Of a DNA stretch of 64,000 bases, positions 45,700 through 58,029 are shown piece by piece. Every line of letters begins with the position of its first letter. Positions within the stretch are counted from its first letter, which is position 1. The notes beneath the pieces are model-generated. The model saw nothing but the letters and a program-made list of their open reading frames with translations, did no database searches and was not told where the DNA came from. The position numbers and the translations under genes are program-made. The stretch comes from Cynocephalus volans (Eukaryota > Chordata > Mammalia > Dermoptera > Cynocephalidae): contig NC_084475.1 in assembly GCF_027409185.1 (NCBI RefSeq), positions 17,008,130-17,072,129 of the forward strand. Direction: 5' to 3'.

Positions 45700-46875
45700 T
45701 AACAATTGTCTTCTTACTCACTTCTCTGCCTCCCATCTTCTCCTCCTGAATTCACCTTCCACTCGGCTAGCTGCCAGTGTGATTTATATAAAATGCAGAT
45801 CCAATCATCTCTCTCTTCTGCTTAGTTTTCAGTGGGTCCATCCCAGTGACAGCAGTTTCCCAAGCGTGAGAAAGCACATGTAGAGAAGCCCTCCACTTTG
45901 AGAACCGCTGCATTAGTAGTTAGTTAAGTTTGCCAGTTTAGGAGACTGCTAAATAAGCATCACTACAAACATGGGCGCTAAAACCACATGGCAATACTAA
46001 ACTTTTAAAAGAACGTCATTAAAATAAAAACACTATACTAAACATTCCTCTTAGGCTTCTGGATAAAGATGACAGCCTGAAAACATGCATCTAATTATGA
46101 ACATAATTAGAAATCCTACTAACATGATAGTATAGAGATTTTTTTGAAGCATAAACCCACAAGATTGGGGAGGACAGGATTGTAGACCAGAGTGACACGG
46201 TTCTGAAAATTGAAAGCAGAAAGGTAAGAGGAAACTGATTTAGCATCTCAAGACAGCTGAATACTAAACTATTAGTGAGAATAGAAGAACCAAACCAGCT
46301 TCTACTACAGAAACTTCTAAAGGGAATTTTTGACATCTTCTACCTCTGGAAATAGGACTAGGGGGTGAATGAAATAAGGATTAGTAGAAATCTGTTTAAA
46401 AAGATTCCCTTCTACATACCATTTAGCCACTTGACTTCCTGTTCCAACCCTGGCAAAAGACCAAAGGTTTTTTTTCTCCAGAGAGTTAAATAGGGTCTTG
46501 GAATGGAGGATACCAGGCGCAGTTGAAGACATGGTATGTTAATGAAGTCAGGCATATTGAGGGAAGGTATGGATACTGAATGCTTCCAGAAAGGAGGGTA
46601 AATAAGGTAAGTGGATGGAAAATAGTAGGGAAAAATAAGAAACGTTAGAGGACACATGTAGGAGGCCCAATGCCCCAGTAATAGAAGTTTCAGAAAAAGA
46701 GAGAAAATGAAAGAGTACAAATACCCAATGAAAATAATTCCATAAAATAGTCCAGAATTGAAGGATGTTCATTTCCAGAGTGAAAGGACCCCCAATGCCC
46801 GGAAGATTCCACAAGATTCCAGAAAGGGAAAATAGGTCATATGAAAAATCAAGAATGGCTTTAGGTTTCTAAAAG
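45700..46875. other. Intergenic sequence, nothing recognised
   Basis: A-rich on the plus strand; no gene supported. Confidence 0.4.
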
Positions 46876-46880
46876 TCTAT

Positions 46881-46978
46881 AGGGCTGGCCGGTGAGCTCA
46901 GTTGGTTAGAGCACAGTGTTATAACACCAAGGTCAAGGTCAAGGGCCCATACCCCCCAAAATAAATAAGTGAATAAAT
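46881..46978 (+). mobile_element. CYN SINE, monomeric, sense
   Basis: gggctggccggtgagctcag, ttggttagagcac, then an (aaat)n tail; carries a short internal duplication (aaggtcaaggtcaaggg). Confidence 0.92.
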
Positions 46979-47734
46979 AAAAGACAAAACTAGAGGCTAA
47001 AAAGCAAAGAAGCAATGCCTTGAAGTTATGAAGAAAAACATTCCAACCTAGAATTCTATACCCAGCCAAAGAGTGCGTGCAAGGGAGGAATAGGCCTTTT
47101 CGGAGTTAATGTCTTTAAAGCTTTTCTCCTCTCACACCCCTTTTCAAAAGGAAGCAACCAGAGGACTTGCTCCACCAAAATGAGAGTGTAAACGAGGAAG
47201 AAGACATGGGGTACGGAAAGGAGATTTAACAAGAAGAGAGTTGTAAGGACCACACTGGCAACATGAACCAGGTGAGGAAGCCAAGCAGGCCAGGTGGCAG
47301 GAGGGCAGAGGCTCAGGGACCCATTACTTCTTCAAAATAATGAAACTGATAGATGTGAATTAACAGCTAGAGGCAACTGGCAGAATATTTGGGATGGAAT
47401 TACTGATGACTACACAGAAGACAAAGCAAATGCCCAAGTTTAGCAAGCATCAGTGTTGGCAGTGGGGGGGTGGGGGGAGTTGTGCAAGAGAAAAAAAGTG
47501 AATAGAGTTTACTACATGGCTCAGCCGTGGATAGCATTTACAAAGTGTAATAATGTAGACACTGAATTCTAAACTGATGAAAATTATGACAGGATTAAGT
47601 TGGGAGGTGGGAGATGTGCATGTGTGGAGTGGGTGGAGGCAGGGTAGGGAGCCCGATCCTCATCTTCCACGTGAGACATCAGTACACATGCCTAAGATCT
47701 AAAACATGAGAAGTACCAATGCAAGCATGAAATT

Positions 47735-47746
47735 TAGAAGTGTGGA

Positions 47747-47778
<32 letters not shown>

Positions 47779-47792
47779 AGAAGTGTGGAGGT
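47735..47792. mobile_element. Bare poly(A) tract between a 15-bp target-site duplication
   Basis: tagaagtgtggaggt occurs at 47735-47749 and again at 47778-47792, separated by one T and 27 A. This is the shape of a retrotransposon insertion that kept nothing but its tail. Confidence 0.85.
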
Positions 47793-48250
47793 AAAAAATG
47801 CCAAAAGTCTCAGCTGCAAGTTACCAAAGTGGTTGTCTCTGAAAAGAGGAAATAGCAGAAGGAGAGTGGCTGGGGACTACCGATTTTGACAAAAAATTCT
47901 CATGGGGAATCACAAGCTGAATTTTGTCCTCAGGCCCTGTCCCTAGAGAACAAGCCCAAGCTCTGATGCTTCGCATTCAAGGCCACCCACGATCTGGACC
48001 TTGCCCGCTGCTTTTGTATTTTCTGTGGCAGCATCACCTCACTTGCAGGTGCTGCGTGTGCATGCTGCCCTCACACCCCTGCCTTTGCTTCTGAGCTCCT
48101 CTTTGCCTGGCTAGCTGTTTCTCCCCCCACCCTCCATCTGCCCCACTGTCACCTTTTTCTCTGCCTTCCTGTGGGTCATTTTATTTTATTTAGCATTCCA
48201 TTTTCATTTATCTGTACTGTTTTTTTTTTTTTTTCTTTTCCTAATTTTTA

Positions 48251-48330
48251 ATTTTTTTGTGGCTGGCAAATATGAGGATCTGAACCCTTGACCTTGGTGT
48301 CACCAACACTGCCACGGAGCTAACCAGCCA
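48251..48330 (-). mobile_element. CYN SINE, monomeric, slightly deleted
   Basis: gtggctggcaaatatgagga, gaacccttgaccttggtgtc, gagctaaccagcca. Confidence 0.88.
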
Positions 48331-48375
48331 TTTAGCTCTTAGTGTTTTGAATGTAACTTTGTACAGCTTTTTCAG

Positions 48376-48900
48376 TGGTTGCTCTTTTACAGAAAAAGCA
48401 ACAGAGGAAACGCAGACACTCAGAGAGATGGAGAAGTCAGATGATTTATTACGCTAGCAGTCCCAGGTGAACTTAAGTTCCAAATTCCTCGGCCCTGAGT
48501 GCAGGGAGAGCTGGCATTATATACCTTTCTTGAGCAGGCAAAGAAGCTTTTCTATTGGCTCTGTCTTTGTCCAGGCAGAGCCACCCAAGCTGGGGGGCTT
48601 CATCAAACAGGTGAGGGGCTTCACCAAATTGGTTTACAACAGCAGGAAATGTGGTTAAAGGGGCTTTCTGCAAACTGAGCTGTCAGCTTCTCACACACAC
48701 AGGCCAAGTTGACGGACTCTAACCACAGAGTCACTGAAGAGCTTCTCACACACACAGGCCAAGCTGACAGGCTCTAACCGCAGAGTCACAGAAGCCAGAG
48801 GTACAGTTAACGATTAATGCTTAACACGCTCTTAGGCATCCCTGACAAGCAAGCACATTTTAGCTGTAAAGTTAAAACAAGGGGGCATAGGAATTTTACA
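48376..48900 (-). mobile_element. Solo ERV LTR (fossil)
   Basis: A 525-bp TG...CA element in minus orientation with 6-bp duplications TTTCAG on both sides (48370-48375, 48901-48906). A poly(A) signal lies reversed at about 48444. It contains a tandem duplication of about 57 bp (around 48686-48800). The 6-bp duplication fits a class II type, but the family is not named. It stands alone, with no internal region. Confidence 0.82.
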
Positions 48901-49039
48901 TTTCAGGGTCCACTTCAGCTGTAGGTATTACATTGTACTTTTGTAACTTGTCAGTCTACTGCTTTCCACATTTTACCAGTTTGAGTGAAATACAAATCTT
49001 ACCTCTGTGTAGTTTCCTTTACTCTCCCCATTATAATAC

Positions 49040-49860
49040 AATTGTTTTAAATGTTTCCTCTACATATAGTTAGAACCACTTCAGACCATGTTATAATTTT
49101 TGCTCTAATCGTCAAACATAATTTAGAAAACATTTTTTTTTTTTTGGCAGCTGGACGGCATGGGGATCTGAACCCATATGAATCTTCCAATCTGTTAACA
49201 ACTATGTATAGTTCTATGTATTTGGGTTCTTTAATTTCTCAATAATATTTTATAGTTTTCAGTACAGAGTTGTGCACATTTTTCCTTAGTTTTATTCCTA
49301 GGTATTTGGTGTTTTTTTGTTGTTATTGTAAACAATGTTGTTTTTAAAATGTCATTTCTTATTTGTTAGTTGCTGACATATAGAAACACAATAGTTTGTT
49401 TAATTGACTTTGTATGTAGAGATCTTGCTAAATTCATTTATTATTATAATAGTTTATAGATTATTTTGGATTTTCCATGTATACAATCATGTCATTAAGA
49501 CAATAATGACTTTCTAATTAATCCTTATGCATTTTATGTCCTTTAAAGAAAAAGGACTTATTGTAGTGGCTACGACATTCAATTTAATGTTGAATATTTG
49601 TGGTAGTGGCTGGCATCTTTTTCTCAATCTCTGGGGGAAAGTTTTCAATATTTTGCCATTTGGAATGATATTTGTTGCCAACTTTTTTTTGGTAACTGTT
49701 CTTTATCAGAATAACAGAGCTCCTCTCTGTTCCTAGTTTGCTAAAACTTTTAAAAATCTTGAATTGGTGTTGAATTTTGTCAAACGCATTTTCTGTGTCA
49801 ATTGAGATAATCATATTAGTTTTCCCTTTTTCCTGTGTTAACATGGGTTACATTGATTGC
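49040..49860 (-). mobile_element. L1 ORF2 fragment, antisense
   Basis: Reverse-transcriptase part of ORF2 read backwards: a frame at 49584-49844 includes IISIDTENAFDKIQHQFKIF, the L1 sequence around the second RT motif. Degenerate. A truncated SINE lies at 49131-49175. Confidence 0.88.
49131..49175 (-). mobile_element. Truncated CYN SINE
   Basis: T tail then ggcagctggacggcatgggg and gatctgaaccc; only the 3' end of the unit. Confidence 0.75.
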
Positions 49861-49899
49861 TTTTTTTGCCATTCCTTTTTTTTTTTTTTTACTTTTTAA

Positions 49900-51630
49900 T
49901 TTTGCCATTCCACGTTTTTAAAAGAAGGAATAATTTATATACAGTGAAATACACAGATCTTGGTATACAGTTTAATGGATTCTGATAATTGCATGCACCT
50001 GTGTAACCCAAACCCCATCAAAATACAGACACTTTCATTACTGAAGAATGTTCCCTCATGACCTTCTAGTCCCTCTACCTTTCCTTCTATACATAAACAC
50101 TATTCTGATTTCTTTCAGAAGAAGTTAGTTGTGACTGATCTCAAACATCATAAACATAAATCACACAGCATATATTCTTTGTGACTGCATGCATCAATAG
50201 TTTGTTTCCTTCTATTGTAAGTTTTTATTATTCCATTGTGTAAATATACTGCACACTTAAAATCCAGTCCAGTCTCTTGTTGATGGATATTTGGGTTGTT
50301 TCCAGTTTCTATCTGTTATTAATGAATCTGCTATGAACATTTTATGCAAGGCCTTTTGTGTACATGTTTTTGTTTCTCTTTGGTAAATAGCTAGAGGTGG
50401 AATTGCTGCATCATAAGGAAAGTGTATGTTTATTTTTTATTTATTTATTTATTTATATTTTTTATTTTTTTAAAAGATGACCGGTAAGGGGATCTTAACC
50501 CTTGACTTGGTGTTGTCTGCACCACGTTCAGCCAGTGAGCTAACTGGCCATCCCTATATAGGATCCGAACCCGTGGCCTTGGTGTTAGCAGCAGCACACT
50601 CTCCCGAGTGAGCCACGGGCTGGCCCTGGAAAGTGTATATTTAACTTTAGAAGAAAACACCTGACTTAGTTTCAAGACAGATTTGGATTTGTCTATTTCT
50701 CCCTTCAGTTTTGTTAGTTTCGGGTTCATGAAACTCCATTATTAGATATAGGTGCATTTAGGATTCTTCTATTTTATTGATATATTGACCATTTTATCAT
50801 CATAAAATATCCCTCTTTATTTATGGTTCTATTCCTTGTCCCGAAGTCTACCTTGTTCGATATTAATATAGCTGCTCTGACTTTTTTATTATTAGTGTTT
50901 GCATGGTATAACATTTTTCATTCTTTTACTTTTAATCTATCTTTGTCTTTATATTTAACGGGCACCTTGTAAACAGCATATGGTTGGTCTTGCCTTTTTA
51001 CCCAGCTTGACAATCTTTGTCTTTTAGAGTATTTAGTACACTTACATGTAATGTAAAAATTGATATGGTTGGGTTTATGCCCACCATGTCACTATATGTT
51101 TTCTATTAGTTTCCTGTTCTTTGTTATTTTCTTGTTCCTGTTCTATTTTATCTCCTCTATTGGCTTGTTAGCAATACCTCTTTGAGTTATTTTTAAAACG
51201 GTTGTTCTACATTTTGCAATATGCATCTTTAGCTTGTCATAGTGTACTTTCAAATAATATCACACCATTTCTCATGTAATGTAAAAATTGCATGTTTCCA
51301 TTTCCCTTCCCAACTTTTGTGCTAGTGTTATTGTACATTTTTCTTCTACATATGTTAAACACCATACAATACATTGCCATTATTTTTGCTTTAAACAATC
51401 AATTATTTTTTAAAAACATTGAGAAATAAGAGAAAATTATTTTATATTTACCCATATATTTATAATTTCCAGAATTCTTCCTTTCTTCTTGTGGATCTGA
51501 GTTTTCATCAAGGGTCATTTTCTTCAGGCTTATAAACTTTCTTTAATATTTATTGTGGTGCAGATTTGTGGGCCATGGATTTCTTCAGCTGTGTGAGTTC
51601 TGGCAAACACTCAGTTCCCAGATCATTGGT
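49900..51630 (-). mobile_element. Old L1 sequence, antisense, host to younger insertions
   Basis: ggttgtttccagtttctatc, aggtggaattgctgcatcat (3'UTR type) and later aagtctaccttgttcgatat and ttgatatggttgggtttatg, all typical of old L1 read backwards. Interrupted by the dimeric SINE at 50432-50626 and ended by the insertion at 51644. Probably more than one copy. Confidence 0.78.
50432..50626 (-). mobile_element. CYN SINE, dimeric
   Basis: Dimeric CYN with an (attt)n-rich tail; duplication ggaaagtgtat on both sides (starting near 50419 and at 50627). Confidence 0.93.
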
Positions 51631-51643
51631 AGTTGTTCTTTTT

Positions 51644-53117
51644 TTAAAAAAAGTTTATTTATTTATTAATATTATTTTTTTACATTTTTACATTCTATGA
51701 TGTTATTGCAGAGCATTTGTGGGGGAGGGGGAAACGGGAAGGGGGACAGAAATAGGGTGGGAGGAGGAAGGCGGAGGGGTGGGGCTGAAGCCTGTGGCAC
51801 TCCCCTCATTCCTGCAGGGGACACTAGGGAGCTTCCAGCGGTGTCTTGGTCATTGCTGAGTTGGGTGCAGATGTCAGGAGTGTGTGGCTGAAGCCCTCAC
51901 CCCTCCCGTGCCCCAGCTTGGGAGCCCGGGGCACTTCCTGCAGTGGCTCAGTGGTCATCACTGGGCTTGTTGTGGGTGTTGGGGGGGCATGACCAAGACT
52001 CTCAGCCCCCAACCACCCCAGTCCAGAGAGCCTGGGGCACTTCCTGCTGCGGCTCTGTGGTCATTGCTGGGGTGGTTATGGGTGTCAGGGGGCATGGCTG
52101 AGGCCTACAACCTTCCCTCCTCCCTGGCTTGGTAGCCCAAGGGAATTCCCATCCTTGTAGGTTTTATAGGTGTTCTTCGGTGAGGTGAGACCTTTACTAG
52201 TTAATATCAAATTTTGTCTCTGTTCTGTGGGTATCTTGTTTTTTCTTCCAGTTCTGTGTTGGAATATATGCTGTACCTACCACTTAAACTCTGCACTGGA
52301 ACCAGTTTGTTGTCCTTTGCTTATTTCTAAAATGGGGGAACTTCCTGTGGGGACCAGCACTTGCGCTCTGCAGTTGAGATAGATTGCTGCTTTGCTTGGT
52401 GGCTGATTCCCTGGGGTAGCCTTTTTTGTGCAGCTCAGGTTTTAATGGCTGACTTTGTAGGTACTTCCAGCTCTTATGAGATCGGGTACACCTGGGTTGT
52501 GCAGAAACTCTGGTTTGGGCCTGAGTCTTTTCAGCAAACTGCACCCCCTGCAGTTCTATATTCCTGACCAGTCTCCACTGAGTGGTCCTGCGCTGATTGG
52601 GGGCAGATCAGCTGCCCTTGCTGTGCCCCAGTGTTCCCCCAGTGGCCCATCTCTCCTACAGCCTGTACTCCAAACACTTCCCATGAGACGGGCCATGCTC
52701 TGATCCCTTGTGATGACTCACCAGCCTCTGAGTGGCTCCTTTTTTTCAGTTGCTGTGGCTCCTTGCTCCTATGTGGGTCCATGGGAAACTTAGTGAGTTC
52801 CCACCAAGGCCCTCTTCTTCCCTGCCACCTGCAAGCAATTTAATGTGAAGGGCACCGTGTGGCTTTTACCAGCTCTTGCTCCATGTGCTCACAAGCTCAG
52901 GCCTCGAAGCACCTGGGGCAAGAAACACAATGGTTCTTTTCTTTCTCTCATCATGGCTTCTCCCACCTTCACGCACTCCGTAGGTCTCTCCTCCTCTTCC
53001 CCTGAGCTCTAGTGGCCCCAGCTTGGCTGTCATTGCTTTTTAATAGTTGTAAATTTGTTGATTTGTGGGAGAGAGTGACACTGGGGACTGTCTATTCCAC
53101 CATCTTGACTAGAAGCC
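51644..53117 (-). mobile_element. Composite L1-derived insertion: full 5'UTR, tandem repeats, A-rich tail
   Basis: Flanked by a perfect 13-bp duplication agttgttcttttt (51631-51643, 53118-53130). On the minus strand it starts ggcttctagtcaagatggtg, the canonical start of an L1 5'UTR, and follows L1 5'UTR sequence for about 950 bp (to ~52160). About three ~106-bp tandem units follow (about 51798-52143), then a C-rich stretch and an A/T-rich tail at the left edge. No ORF1 or ORF2 sequence is recognised. It inserted into the old antisense L1. Confidence 0.82.
51798..52143. repeat. ~106-bp tandem repeats inside the composite L1
   Basis: Units begin cacttcctgcagtggctcag (51932) and cacttcctgctgcggctctg (52038), 106 bp apart, with a more diverged unit from 51798. 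Confidence 0.8.
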
Positions 53118-53265
53118 AGTTGTTCTTTTTGATGGTTTTCCATTGCTTGGCTTTGGGGACTCTCCCCTACAGGTGCACAAATTAGTATTCAGCAAGAGAC
53201 TCATGCAAATTTCTGACTCCTTTCCTGCACGACTCTTTGTCTCCAGGACCTTGGCCTTTTCTTTC

Positions 53266-53357
53266 TTGTTGATTTTTGTTTTTGTTTGTTTTGTGGCTGG
53301 CTGGTACAGTTATCAAACCCTGGACCTTGGTGTTATTTAAGCTAACCGACCAACCCT
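53266..53357 (-). mobile_element. CYN SINE, monomeric, internally deleted
   Basis: T/G-rich tail, ggctggctggtacagttatc, ccttggtgttatttaagcta, ending caaccctc. Confidence 0.82.
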
Positions 53358-53454
53358 CTTGTTGGGTTCTTAAGATCTTAGCATAAGAATGAACAGCTTG
53401 TGAATAAGGAGAGCCTGAACTCCTAATCACATAATACTCTGATTCCAGGGAAGT

Positions 53455-53485
53455 TTTTTTTTTTTTTTTTTTTGACAGCCAGTGC
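53455..53485 (-). mobile_element. CYN SINE tail fragment
   Basis: Poly-T then gacagccagtgcc; only the 3' end. Confidence 0.45.
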
Positions 53486-53719
53486 CTTGGAAATTCTTAA
53501 TGTTAGCTTATAGCTCAAAGGCATTCATGGATTGAAGTGTCCTTAAAATGGTGTAGGTTTGTGGTGGGTACGTATGTCTGTGTTTTAGTGGATACATGTC
53601 ATGTACATATTTATTTCTTCCTATCTATCCAAATTTATAACAACCCAAAATGAAATATGTTTTCATTTTTCTGTACCCTAAATATCATTAAAGCTAATGA
53701 AAATACTGATAGAGAATAA

Positions 53720-53790
53720 TTTTTGTTTTGTTTTGGTTTCATTTTTGGTTTTTCTGGCAACTGGCCAGTGTGAGGATTTGGACCAGTAGG
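53720..53790 (-). mobile_element. Truncated CYN SINE
   Basis: ttttgtttt-rich tail then tctggcaactggccagtgtg, aggatttggacc. Confidence 0.65.
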
Positions 53791-53993
53791 ATGATAATTT
53801 TTATGTTCATAGTGGGAGGCACTTTAATGCCTAATATGCAGCCTGAGTTCTTAGAGAAAGCTTAAATTTACAGCAACCTGTAAATCGTATTGTATTCAAA
53901 TTTGTTTTCCTGCTGTTTAATGTTCGGCATAAAGGAATGCACTAGAAAATGTTCACTTGAGTTGTATGTGGACTTCGATTTTGTGTTTATCTT

Positions 53994-54169
53994 TTTTTTT
54001 TTTTTTTTTTTTTTTAAAGATGACCGGTAAGGGGATCTTAACCCTTGACTTGGTGTTGTCAGCACCACGCTCAGCCAGTGAGCAAACCGGCCATCCCTAT
54101 ATGGGATCCGAACCCGGGGCCTTGGTGTTATCAGCACCGCACTCTCCCAAGTGAGCCACGGGCCAGCCC
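53994..54169 (-). mobile_element. CYN SINE, dimeric
   Basis: Dimeric CYN; 13-bp duplication ttgtgtttatctt at 53981-53993 and 54170-54182. Confidence 0.95.
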
Positions 54170-54199
54170 TTGTGTTTATCTTTCTGAATGGAAGATGTA

Positions 54200-55435
54200 A
54201 TGTAACCGATCCCGTAAGATCAGTTGCAGGGATCACGGCATCTTGTTCTCTTTGGATTTCTTTTTCACGCTAGCCAACCCCTAGTATATTTGGATTTAGT
54301 TGAACATTACTGTGACAAAGATACAGGAAGAAAGTGGCCCTTCACAAATTTACAATTGAAATCTGCTCATCTATTGAAAATAAAGTCATTGTTTAAAGTG
54401 TTCATTACATTTTAAATCAACAAATCTGAAACCAATTTTCTTAATTTAAAAACAAATCTATGGAGTTAATACTGAGAGGAAAAAACAATGAAATTCATAT
54501 GTAATGGAAAGTTACCATATATTTGGCTATCTAGAATCCAAACACATGACTATTTTGCAATTGTCAAATACATAGAGGGAAGGGTCCCCCTCCCACAGTG
54601 GAAGCTGAAGGGCAGGTGGCCCACTCCCTGCTCGCTGGCAGCCAGAGCACAAGCACAGGGCAGAGTCTGACCCCTGCATGCTCCACCTGGAGCATGAAGA
54701 ATCCTTTGAATCTGGAGAGATTGATATGCAGAAGCAGAGATGAATGGGGATGTCTTGCAACTGATTTAATGTGTAGATCAAGAGCCCACTGGGGTAGTGG
54801 CAGATACCTGGTGGCAGTGACACAGTGGTATGGTCCCAAATGGACAGGTCCAGTGGCAAGATCTTGATATAATCTGAGTTGCCACATGACCATCTATTTG
54901 GCTTGAATTTTATATGTTATAAGAGCACTGTCTGAGAGCTGGACTCGAAGAGGACATATTTTAAATTTTGAGTGTGTGTGTACACAGGCGTGTGGTAAGG
55001 CAAGTGCCAACGAGAAACCTTCAGATGACAGCTGAAACTGCACGTGCCTCTGCCACCCTCTGTCTACTCTGGCTGATTCCCCTTGGGAAATGCCCATATG
55101 CTGCACTGTCTCCCAGAATGCAAGACCAGGCAAGCTGTCCTGTTTGCTGCTGGTCTCTAGAGACAGCCCCGCACCTCGGCACCAAAGCAAGTAAAGTCCT
55201 CACTCGCTTCTTTCCCCGGGGAGCCCGGGATCTCAGTTGTGCTTGCCAAGCCCTGGCTGCTGCTTACTTCAGAGAGATAGTGTGGGGAGGGAGAGGCAGG
55301 GATGTCTGCTCCAGCCACAGTCTCCGCAGAGTCCCTTAGCTTGGCCCCCTTGGATTAGGAAAGGACGGAAGGCGGAATGTCAGTGAAGAGGATACTTCCC
55401 AACACCTATGAGGCAGACTCACAAAAGGCAGTAGC
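54200..55435. other. Intergenic sequence, nothing recognised
   Basis: Unique-looking; several mid-size frames on both strands lack any recognisable protein. Confidence 0.45.
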
Positions 55436-55439
55436 ATGC

Positions 55440-55630
55440 TTAAGAGGGTGAATTCCAAAACCCAACAAACTCAACTCTGCTATTTAACTGTGTGAGCTGG
55501 GACAAGTAACTTAAACTCTCTATGCCTCAGTTTCCTCATTTGTAACAGGGGAATGATAATAGTACTAATCTCATTAAATGTACCTTTGACACTTCTGGAA
55601 ATATAGGAAGCACTACACAAATGTCAGCTG
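55440..55630 (+). repeat. MIR SINE relic
   Basis: ctgtgtgagctgggacaagt, taaactctctatgcctcagt, tttcctcatttgtaacaggg. Confidence 0.88.
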
Positions 55631-55824
55631 TTATGGCCCTGTGCAGACTGAAAAGTGATGGGCTGGGGCTAGCACTGGACCTTCAGCAAGACTGGGCTCT
55701 TTTTGGTGAAGGAAGTATCTGCCTGTACTGCCAGGCATTGGACAGGGTAATAGCAGTGCTATGTATGCACATCCAGTGTCAGCAGATATGTTGGATTGCC
55801 AACAAAGATGACTATAACAAGTCC

Positions 55825-56240
55825 TCCCATCCTTGAATGTACACCCCTTTGCAGTGTGACTCTATCACTTCTCCCATCCCTTGACTGTGGACTGCCCTTG
55901 TGACTTTCTTTGACCAGTAGAATGTGGCAGAATTGATGTTGCATGCCTTCTGAGACTTGGCATCAATTGGTCTTGACATTTCTGATCTTGTGCTGTTGGA
56001 ACCTTTTGCCGCCCTGTCAAGAAGCTTGGTCGAGCCTACTGGAGGATGAGAGACCACGTGGAGGAGAATCAGGACACCCAGCAGAGAGCCAGCATGAACT
56101 AGCAGACATAAGAGTGAGACCATCTTGGACCATCCAGCTCCTGTCCAGCCACTGGATGTCTGTAGCTGCATGGGTGACCACAAGCCAGAGCAGACGGAAA
56201 CTGATCCCAGTCCAAGTTGCTGATCCATAAAATCATGAGC
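55825..56240 (+). mobile_element. MaLR LTR, MLT1-like (fossil)
   Basis: ctttgaccagtagaatgtgg, tgccgccctgtcaagaagct and a gacggaaactgatcccagtc-like 3' half match old MLT1 LTRs in sense. Ancient; edges approximate. Confidence 0.65.
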
Positions 56241-56259
56241 AAATACAAGTTCATTTTTC

Positions 56260-57950
56260 AAAGTCTTTAGATTTTGGAAGACATGGAAGGCAGCTTCACA
56301 GGTAGCTGAGTTGTTCTTGGGCCCTGTCATTAGGGTAGAGCTGCTGGTTACCCCTGGGAAGCCCCAGGAGCAGTGGTACTTCCTCCCTGGATTTCAACAG
56401 AGGCCTCAGGATGTGCTCTTTGTTCATCCTGTACCCACAAACATGGGAACTGTTATTTCTTACATCACTTCTTGAAAGACCCTAGATGCCTGACTTGGTT
56501 GCTGAGGAAATACAAACTATAAGCAGGTCCAAAGAGAAGGCTGACTTGGGAGATTTGCACAACCAAAGGAAGGGAGACACCCAGAACTGTCATCTACTGA
56601 AGTAGAATAAGGGAAGGACCAGATGGGAACTTTAAGCAAACAGTAATAAAAGTCCTTTCAGAACAATGAGTCCTTTCAAATCAAAGAGAGTCTATTAAAA
56701 CATTAGAAAAATGATGTTCTGGGACAAAAACAAAAAACAAGATTTTTCAAATTTAAAAATTCATTAGACAATCTGAAAAGAAGAGAGAGTGGTCTTTGAA
56801 ATCGAAATAATTGGTAAAGAGGGGCAAAAAATTAAAATGATGTAAATTATAAAACAAATATACAAAAGACTTAGAGGACAGATCCCAAGAAAAGAGAACA
56901 CAAGGTGAATGATAAAATTTTTCTGCTCTGATGAAAAGAGAGTTGGGTTTGCAGATTAGAAAGACTCACAGAAACCCAGGGAGGATTACCTCTGAAAAGA
57001 TAGGCATCTAGGCCTATCCTGGCCAAACCCCTGAATTCTGAGCAGAAAGAGGAAATATTACAAGCTTCCAGTGGCAAGAGCAGGTTCCTTAAACGGGAAA
57101 GAGAATTAGCCTAACATTGGACTCTCTAGTTTCTAAAACTAGAGGCTGGAAGACAATAGGCTTGGGAAAGAGGTTCCTGGGAGCTTTGTAGGTGGATTTA
57201 TGAATTCATAAACTCCCCCAGCCAGCGGTGATGTTTGTCTCCACACCCAGCCAAACACTGTGATGAATGATTCTGCTCTTGTTGTCTAAATAGGATCTAA
57301 GTCAGACACCTATGTCCGTATCTCAAAGTTTTTTCTTGCCAAACTTCTCTTTTGGACCCAAACTGCATTATTTGACTTGCTTCTTAGTTAGCCCCTAACT
57401 CTGAGACACAGACACTGTGCAGTGTTCTGACACCCCAAAACAACAAGCAATGCTAGGTAATTAGGATGCATCTGTGGGAGAGCAGTTCCCCGCTGGTGAC
57501 CTGGGTTTGGCTATGCCAAGAGTTTGTCTTTCATCTCCGCCCATGCTCGGAAGGAGTCTGGAGCCTCCGTGAAGCGAGAGGCTGGCAGGACCGTGTTTCC
57601 TCCTGCCCTCGAGCTCAGCTAATGGTGGAAACTATGCCATGCATCACCCTGAGTGTGCTATTTGTGCCGAGATCTTGAGGAAGCTGGAGCGTGTGTGTGG
57701 GTGGGTGGGTGGGTGTGGGTGCGAAGGGGTCAGAGCAAGGCCTCTGGTTTCCCGGTCCCCAGGTGCCAGCTCAGGGCTGCTCTTTGTGCCCATCTATCAC
57801 GGGATAATCCAGAGAATGCCACGTTTTAGTACAAACCAATTTGCAAACAATTTTGTGGACACGTGTAAGTCCTTAAGCTTGGTAAGGTGTACTTTTCTCC
57901 TTCTGTAAATACAAGTGTTTGACATTAGCCTTTCCTTTATACACCGGTCG
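56260..57950. other. Intergenic sequence, nothing recognised
   Basis: A-rich middle part; gtgggtgggtgggtggg microsatellite near 57698-57718. No gene supported. Confidence 0.4.
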
Positions 57951-58029
57951 ACAGGACTGCCACGCAGACCAGGACGAACACGACACCAACGTCCCAAAGC
58001 AAGGAACTCCGGGGATTGCTGGGAGCCAC

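Noticed and set aside
46881-46960. tRNA-Ile-like genes at this and about a dozen other sites
   Set aside because: All carry A-rich tails, decayed A or B boxes or target duplications; they are SINEs, not tRNA genes.
55812-56330. 172-codon minus-strand frame
   Set aside because: It lies across an old MaLR-type LTR relic in antisense and has no recognisable domain.
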